6,703 nucleotides of DNA, taken from Gemmatimonadota bacterium (GTDB lineage: Bacteria > Gemmatimonadota > Gemmatimonadetes > Gemmatimonadales > GWC2-71-9). The position numbers and the translations under genes were made by a program. Below are positions 1 to 6,703 of the stretch, piece after piece. The stretch lies in assembly GCA_024640185.1 (NCBI GenBank), contig JAHEFN010000137.1, positions 1 to 6,703 on the forward strand. The letters run 5' to 3'. Each line of letters starts with the position of its first letter. The first letter of the stretch is position 1. The notes beneath the pieces were generated by a model. That model searched no databases, was not told the DNA's origin, and saw only the letters and a program-made list of their open reading frames with translations.

Positions 1-502
1 CCGCGGCCGCCTCGGCAATCGCCGCCCGGAAGACCTCCCTGGGGTGCACCAACGAACTGTCCAACAGGCCGCGGGTGACCAGGACCTCACGGATGACCCG
101 TGAACGGGTGTCGAGCGCCAACAGGTGAAACTCCTCGACCTCGAGGTCACGGAGGGCGGCGCCCACCAGCCGAACCACGTCCGCCGGTGACTTGATCTGG
201 GGCGAGGCCGGCCGTGCCTCGCCATCAAGCCTGAGCGCCAGCTCAAGCGCCGCCAACAACCGGGCCCCCTTGGCCGGGCCGATCCCGGTCGTCCGCAACA
301 ACTCCGCGGGCGGCCGAGCCGCCAGTCGCCGAAGGGTCCCCCCGGCCTGCCCCAGCAGGCGGCGGGCGAGTCCCCGGGCATCGTCGGTAGCGGTCCCCGT
401 CCCCAGCAGGATCGCCAGAAGCTCGTCGGCCGTCAACGCACCGGCACCGAGTCGCCAGAGGCGTTCACGGGGCAGGTCGTGGTGGGATCGGGGGGCGGGC
501 AT
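1..502 (-). CDS. radC: RadC family protein (JAB/MPN domain), 3' part beyond the window
   Basis: This is the N-terminal 167 residues of a RadC (UPF0758) protein, whose usual length is about 220-230. The family signature near the N-terminus is clear: LPRERLWRLGAGALTADELL at about residues 10-29, then AILLGTG. A helix-hairpin-helix motif (TTGIGPAKGARLL, about 71-83) follows, as in other RadC proteins. The JAB/MPN domain starts near residue 103 (SPADVV) and runs through FHLLALDTRSRVI to SSLVHPREVFRAAIAEAAA. The window ends there, just before the expected HNHPSG metal-binding motif, so its metal site cannot be judged. The ATG at 500-502 is chosen because its N-terminus matches the family start and no in-frame ATG, GTG or TTG exists between it and the hairpin at 574-601. 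AAGG directly abuts the ATG, so the ribosome site is poor. RadC was long called a DNA-repair protein, but its biochemical role is unsettled. It lies 122 bp from the receptor stop, beyond a hairpin, so it is probably transcribed separately. Family assignment is secure. Confidence 0.93.
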   Translation of the reverse strand, partial: MPAPRSHHDLPRERLWRLGAGALTADELLAILLGTGTATDDARGLARRLLGQAGGTLRRLAARPPAELLRTTGIGPAKGARLLAALELALRLDGEARPASPQIKSPADVVRLVGAALRDLEVEEFHLLALDTRSRVIREVLVTRGLLDSSLVHPREVFRAAIAEAAA

Positions 503-573
503 CCTTGAGGGTGGTCGGCGCGGAGGCGATCGCGGGCACCGGGAGGCCCCGCGCGGCGCCCCACAATGCGACA

Positions 574-601
574 GCGCCGCCTCCCCGAAGGGAGACGGCG
601 C
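574..601 (-). terminator. Hairpin with UUCG tetraloop after the receptor gene
   Basis: The hairpin starts 23 nt after the receptor stop codon. On the minus strand the arms are GCGCCG-U-CUCCC and GGGAG-G-CGGCGC around the loop UUCG, closed by a C-G pair. That gives a continuous 12-bp stem with one G-U wobble in minus-strand RNA. In plus-strand RNA the same position is a C-A mismatch and the loop is CGAA. The asymmetry supports a function in minus-strand transcripts. No run of U follows (next bases UGUCGCAUUGUG), so it may be a weak intrinsic terminator or a 3'-end stabiliser. The rest of the 503-624 gap shows no convincing radC promoter. Confidence 0.6.
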
Positions 602-624
602 GGTCGATGTTGCGGTCGTGCCGA

Positions 625-3600
625 TCAGTTGAAGAAGTAGCGCACTCCCAGCTGGATCCGGTAGACGTCAAACGTCCCGGCGTTGGTCTGGAAGGTCTTG
701 TTGAGCAACTCGCCGCCACTGGTCCGCAGCCGGTACTGCAGCGCACCGCTGGCATCCCTGCCACGCGGATCGAGCGGCTGGGTCTGGATGAACCGGTCGC
801 TGACCCCCCAGTCGCTGTTGAGCAGGTTGGTGAAGTTCAGGATGTCCATCCGCACCTGCAGCTTGTTGACCTTGCCGCCGACCATGGTGGCGAGGTCCTG
901 CGCGATGCTGAGGTCCAGGTTCCAGAGCATCGGCAGCTTGGCGCCATTCCGCTCGGCATACTCGCCGCGGTGCTCGGAGAGGTAGGGATCCTGCTCGATG
1001 TAGGCATCCCACGCGGTGGCCTGCTGGGCCGCCGTGTAGGTGGTACCGCCCGTGGTGTACTGCTGGAAGTTCATCTCGCTCTGGTCCTTGGCGATGTAGA
1101 TCAGGTCGTTGTTCCGACCACCGTCGCCGTTGGCGTCGTTCGAGAAGACATAGCTGGCGAAGCCCTGGTCCTGCCCGTCGAGGAAGAGCGAGATCGAGGT
1201 CTCACCGATCGACAGGAAGTGCCGCTTCAGGGCAACCGCCGCGAAGAACCGCTTGCCGGGCGTCGTGCTGGCGTAGCCGAGGGCGGGATTGTTCGGGTCC
1301 CCGACAATCGGATTGCCGTTCCACGACCGTGAGGCGATCGAGCCCGGGTCGACGGTGTTCTTCGACTCGCCGTAGTTGTAGCCGACCTTGGCGAAGAGGC
1401 CGTTGTCGAAGGCCCGCTCCAGCGACGCCGCGATGTTCCACGACTTGCCGACACTCTGGTTGGTGATCACGTCGGCCGAGGAGATGTTGCCGTGGATCCG
1501 ATTCTCGGAGTAGGTGATCCGCTGGTCAACGCCGGTGTAGGCACCATCGGCAGCCGGCAGGTTGGCGTTGTAGTACGCCATCCCGTTGACGTCCTTGCTG
1601 TACAGGAACTCCACCGTCCCGACGAATCCACGTGACAGCTGCTTGTCGATGGCGATGTTGGTCCGCCACAACTGCGGGAACTTGAACCCGGGCTCGCCCA
1701 CGGCAAGGGCATAGCTCGATGCCGGCGCGCCGGTGGCGGCCTGCTTGTAGTGGTTCGGATCGGGATTGAACGGCCGATTCTGTGTGTCGAACAGCTCCTC
1801 GGCACCCTGCAGCAGGCCGTTCTCACCGATCTGGTTGGACAACCAGACGTAGGCCGGCCGGCCAGAGAAGATGCCGGTGCCGCCGCGCACCTGGGTCGAG
1901 CGGTCGCCAGCAACGTCCCAGTTGAAGCCCATCCGCGGCGACCAGAGGATGTTCGCGTCCGGGAGGTCCTGGGTCCGGAACGAGATCGAGGCGCCCGAGG
2001 GATCACGGAAGGCCAGCGCGTTGGCCGCCGGATTCTCGAAACCGGTCGCGCCGAACGACGGCCGCTCGACCCTGACGCCGAACGTCAGCTCGAGGTTGTC
2101 GGTCGCCCGCCAGAGGTCCTGGGCATAGATGGCGAGGGTGTTGACCTCGAGCGGCTGGACCGGCTTGGTCTGCCCCGGGATGTTGGTCCAACGCACCTCG
2201 AACTGGTCAACCTCGACCGGACTGGTGGTCCGATTGGGATCGGCGAGGTAGCCGTTGGCATCGGTGTAGAAGTCCTCGAGCGAATTGTAGACATAGGCGC
2301 TCTGCGACCCCGGGAAGAAGACGTTCTCCGACGTGTAGCGCTCATAGGCCGCGCCGAAGGAGATGTCGTGCTTGTTGCCGAAGATCGTGAAGTTGTTCTG
2401 GATCTGGGTGGTCTTGTAGCGCAACTCGTTGTTCGGTGAGAACGGCTCCCGACCGAAGGTGGTGTAGGTCAGGCCATCCTTCTTGATGTCGACCAACGGG
2501 AAGAGCTCGCCCGGGGCGTCCCGGCTCTCGTCGTTGCTGGTGTACCCGACGATCAGGTTGTTGGCCATGTTGTCGCCGACCGTCGTGTTCCACTCGCCGA
2601 CCACCGACCGGATGTTCTCCAAAATCTTGTAGTTGGAGTTCATGAAGTTGAGCGCATCGGGACGCGTCCGGCGGTTGCCGTTCCCCAGTGACGAGGAGTT
2701 CGATGCCAGGACGTCGGTCGAGGAGTTCAGCAACGAATACCGCAGCGAGATCTTGCTGCGATCCGAGATGTTGTAGTCGAGCCGTGCGAGGAAGCGCTTG
2801 GAGGGGGTACCAAAGTCATACCCCTCGTAACCGCCCGTCTCGTAGCCGAAATTGCTCGAGAGGAAGCTGCTCAGCTGGTCGAGGTCGGACTTGAGCACGC
2901 GGGTGGTGTTGCCCTCAACCGGCTGCCCGCCGGTATTGGCCTTCCACGTGGTCCCCGGCTCGCCGAGGTTGTCGCGCTCGTAGCTGGTGAAGAAGAAGAG
3001 CCGGTCCTTGATGATCGGGCCGCCGATGCTGCCGCCGGTCTTGTCGTACTTGAAGGTGCCCGGATCGAACGGGTTGCCGGCGGCGGTCGTGCCCACCATG
3101 CTCTCGTTCCGGTAGACCCCGAAGAGGGTGCCGCGGAACTCGTTGGTGCCGCTCTTGGTCACCGAGTTGACGCCGGCACCGGTAAAGCCACCCTGGCGGA
3201 CGTCGAACGGCGCGATGTTGACCTGGATCTGCTCGATGGCGTCGAGTGAGATCGGGGCCACCCCGGTCCGATCACCCGGCGAGCCGGCGAGGCCGAAGCC
3301 GTTGTTGAACGCCGCACCGTCAACGGTGATGTTGTTCATCCGGTTGTCGAGGCCCGCGAAGCTGGAGCCGCGGACTTGGGGGGTCAGGCGGGTGTAGTCA
3401 CCGATCCGTCCGGAGATGGTCGGCAGCAGGGCAATCGCCTCGGTGCTGACCGTCGTCGCTGCACCGGTTCGGGTCGACGAGAACGATCCCGCCTGCGCCG
3501 AGACCGTCAGGTCCTGGAGGGTGACCACGGCCTGCGACATGCTGAAGTCCAGGTCGGTGGCGGTACCCAGGGTGAGGAAGACGTTCTCGCGGACCTGCCG

Positions 3601-3867
3601 CTCGAACCCGATCGCGGTGGCGGTCACCGTGTAGGGACCACCGACGCGCATGCCTGGGAGGGTGAACCGACCGTCGGCCCGCGTGTTGCCGGCGTAGCGC
3701 GTCCCGGAGGGGACGTGCACGGCGACAATGCGAGCCGCGTTGACCGGCGCCCCACTGGCATTGGAAACGAGACCTCTGACGGAGGCAGTCGTGACGCCCT
3801 GCGCGCTGATCGCTGCAGGGGCCAGAAGCCCGGCCATGAGGAGGGAACCAACCAGCAACCTTCGCAT
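625..3867 (-). CDS. Oar-like TonB-dependent outer-membrane receptor with carboxypeptidase-regulatory-like domain
   Basis: This is a complete 1080-residue protein predicted to form a TonB-gated outer-membrane beta-barrel. Residues 1-22 are a signal peptide (MRRLL, hydrophobic core, cleavage near ISA-QG). Residues about 25-110 form a carboxypeptidase-regulatory-like beta-sandwich (VRGLVSNASGAPVNAARI, then GRFTLPGMRVGGPYTVTATA). A TonB-box-like segment, TLQDLTVSA, lies at 116-124. The plug follows (about 126-250) with DNRMNNITVDGAAFNN and FDVRQGGFTGAGVNSVTKSG. The barrel begins with TNEFRGTLFGVYRNE and GGSIGGPIIKDRLFFFTSYE, which is characteristic of Oar/OmpA-related receptors, and ends with GVRYFFN. 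Start choice: the ATG at 3867 has GGAG 8 nt upstream and begins the signal peptide. A GTG at 3897 would add ten residues ahead of the signal peptide and lacks such a site. The substrate cannot be told. In Myxococcus xanthus the related Oar is needed for secretion of the protease PopC, so protein export is possible, as is uptake of a large ligand. No TonB, ExbB/ExbD, lipoprotein or regulator gene is adjacent. The final residue is Asn where outer-membrane barrels usually end in Phe. Confidence 0.9.
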   Translation of the reverse strand: MRRLLVGSLLMAGLLAPAAISAQGVTTASVRGLVSNASGAPVNAARIVAVHVPSGTRYAGNTRADGRFTLPGMRVGGPYTVTATAIGFERQVRENVFLTLGTATDLDFSMSQAVVTLQDLTVSAQAGSFSSTRTGAATTVSTEAIALLPTISGRIGDYTRLTPQVRGSSFAGLDNRMNNITVDGAAFNNGFGLAGSPGDRTGVAPISLDAIEQIQVNIAPFDVRQGGFTGAGVNSVTKSGTNEFRGTLFGVYRNESMVGTTAAGNPFDPGTFKYDKTGGSIGGPIIKDRLFFFTSYERDNLGEPGTTWKANTGGQPVEGNTTRVLKSDLDQLSSFLSSNFGYETGGYEGYDFGTPSKRFLARLDYNISDRSKISLRYSLLNSSTDVLASNSSSLGNGNRRTRPDALNFMNSNYKILENIRSVVGEWNTTVGDNMANNLIVGYTSNDESRDAPGELFPLVDIKKDGLTYTTFGREPFSPNNELRYKTTQIQNNFTIFGNKHDISFGAAYERYTSENVFFPGSQSAYVYNSLEDFYTDANGYLADPNRTTSPVEVDQFEVRWTNIPGQTKPVQPLEVNTLAIYAQDLWRATDNLELTFGVRVERPSFGATGFENPAANALAFRDPSGASISFRTQDLPDANILWSPRMGFNWDVAGDRSTQVRGGTGIFSGRPAYVWLSNQIGENGLLQGAEELFDTQNRPFNPDPNHYKQAATGAPASSYALAVGEPGFKFPQLWRTNIAIDKQLSRGFVGTVEFLYSKDVNGMAYYNANLPAADGAYTGVDQRITYSENRIHGNISSADVITNQSVGKSWNIAASLERAFDNGLFAKVGYNYGESKNTVDPGSIASRSWNGNPIVGDPNNPALGYASTTPGKRFFAAVALKRHFLSIGETSISLFLDGQDQGFASYVFSNDANGDGGRNNDLIYIAKDQSEMNFQQYTTGGTTYTAAQQATAWDAYIEQDPYLSEHRGEYAERNGAKLPMLWNLDLSIAQDLATMVGGKVNKLQVRMDILNFTNLLNSDWGVSDRFIQTQPLDPRGRDASGALQYRLRTSGGELLNKTFQTNAGTFDVYRIQLGVRYFFN

Positions 3868-3874
3868 GGAAGAA

Positions 3875-3880
3875 TCTCCG
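3875..3880 (-). promoter_or_regulatory. Shine-Dalgarno site that decides the receptor start
   Basis: On the minus strand CGGAGA lies just upstream of the ATG at 3867, with 8 nt between GGAG and ATG. This is close to ideal spacing. It supports that ATG over the GTG ten codons upstream. Confidence 0.75.
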
Positions 3881-3892
3881 GATATCGAGTAA

Positions 3893-3926
3893 ACCACGGT
3901 GCGACGGGAGTACTGACCGTGGTCAG
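3893..3926 (-). repeat. Overlapping inverted repeats in the receptor gene leader
   Basis: Two dyads share sequence here. CTGACC-AC-GGTCAG (3913-3926) is a perfect 6-bp palindromic pair with a 2-bp centre, the size of a small operator half-site pair. ACCACGGT (3916-3923) is also the exact reverse complement of ACCGTGGT (3893-3900), with a 15-nt loop between. In RNA the two pairings would exclude each other. The block ends about 13 nt upstream of the Shine-Dalgarno site. The symmetry is plain in the sequence; any function is inferred. Confidence 0.4.
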
Positions 3927-3981
3927 CAGAGCGACGAGTTGCGGATCGAGGCGTGCCACCCCGGCCAGGGGCGGGAACGAG

Positions 3982-3993
3982 CGATCACGATCG
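3982..3993. repeat. Short palindrome near the candidate receptor promoter
   Basis: CGATC-AC-GATCG is a perfect 5-bp dyad with a 2-bp centre, the same geometry as the dyad at 3913-3926. It would fall a few bases after the start point of the candidate promoter at 4004-4033. It could be an operator. A dyad this short can arise by chance in GC-rich DNA. Confidence 0.25.
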
Positions 3994-4003
3994 TCAGCAG
4001 GGG

Positions 4004-4033
4004 AATGTAACGTCCGAAGCCCAAGTGCAACAA
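4004..4033 (-). promoter_or_regulatory. Candidate promoter for the receptor gene
   Basis: On the minus strand TACATT (4004-4009) resembles a -10 box at 4 of 6 positions. Upstream lie TTGCAC (15-bp spacer) and the overlapping TTGTTG (18-bp spacer), each only a partial -35 match. It sits just after the secA hairpin and about 130 nt before the receptor start codon, where a promoter is needed. The consensus used is the generic sigma-70 one, which may not fit this phylum. Confidence 0.25.
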
Positions 4034-4036
4034 CGC

Positions 4037-4078
4037 CGCGGGGCCGGGGAAGGCTGACCACCCTCTCCCGGCCCCGCG
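4037..4078 (-). terminator. GC-rich hairpin terminator after secA
   Basis: The arms CGCGGGGCCGGG (4037-4048) and CCCGGCCCCGCG (4067-4078) are perfectly complementary over 12 bp. Three more inner pairs can form beyond a short imperfection, leaving a loop of about 8 nt. It begins 27 nt after the secA stop. On the minus strand it is followed by GGCGTTGTTGCACTT, which is only moderately T-rich. It is the strongest hairpin between the two genes and probably ends the secA transcript. Confidence 0.65.
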
Positions 4079-4105
4079 ATCCGGTGCCACGAGCCGCTCA
4101 CGGAC

Positions 4106-6703
<2,598 letters not shown>

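Noticed and set aside
503..573. Possible radC promoter between the hairpin and the radC start
   Set aside because: The 71 bp are almost all G and C. I could find no -10/-35 pair worth reporting, so how radC is transcribed stays open.
465..764. 99-residue minus-strand ORF bridging the receptor 3' end and the radC 5' end
   Set aside because: It runs through the hairpin at 574-601 and overlaps two supported genes in another frame. Its sequence is Pro/Ser/Arg-rich and domainless.
505..1332. 275-residue plus-strand ORF antisense to the receptor's 3' end
   Set aside because: Its composition is low-complexity and Val/Arg/Gly/Leu-rich with no recognisable domain. It lies almost entirely over the well-supported receptor gene and its terminator, so it is a GC-rich antisense shadow.
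3624..4061. 145-residue minus-strand ORF covering the receptor leader and 5' end
   Set aside because: It overlaps the receptor gene in another frame, has no recognisable domain, and includes the dyads and Shine-Dalgarno region of the receptor.

Overview
The window looks like chromosomal DNA from a GC-rich, Gram-negative (diderm) bacterium, most likely Gemmatimonadota or a neighbour in the FCB group. Three things point there. The SecA carries two long expansions typical of the Bacteroidetes/Chlorobi-type enzyme. The outer-membrane receptor is an Oar-like TonB-dependent protein with an N-terminal carboxypeptidase-regulatory-like domain, and its signal peptide ends in Ala-Gln-Gly. The DNA is GC-rich throughout. 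The assignment is inferred from protein style; no rRNA or other phylogenetic marker is present.

All three genes lie on the minus strand, so the layout reads from right to left. (1) 6703-4106: secA, the preprotein translocase ATPase. Its first roughly 130-150 codons, including Walker A, lie beyond the right edge. (2) 4105-3868: a 238-bp intergenic region with a strong GC-rich hairpin after secA, a tentative promoter, several small dyads in the leader of the next gene, and a good Shine-Dalgarno site. (3) 3867-625: a complete 1080-residue Oar-like TonB-dependent outer-membrane receptor. (4) 624-503: a 122-bp gap holding a hairpin with a UUCG tetraloop, likely the receptor gene's terminator. (5) 502-1: the first 167 codons of radC. 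The left edge cuts it just before the expected metal-binding HxH motif of its JAB/MPN domain.

A hairpin separates each pair of neighbours, so I read this as three independent transcription units on one strand and not an operon. The only functional link is generic: the receptor has a Sec-type signal peptide and would cross the inner membrane through the SecA-driven translocon before insertion in the outer membrane. RadC is unrelated.

I found no mobile element, CRISPR array, tRNA, rRNA, toxin-antitoxin pair or defence system. The long plus-strand ORFs are antisense shadows of the three genes. The content is ordinary. The points most worth a second look are the dyads in the receptor leader, the strand-asymmetric UUCG terminator and the SecA insertions.
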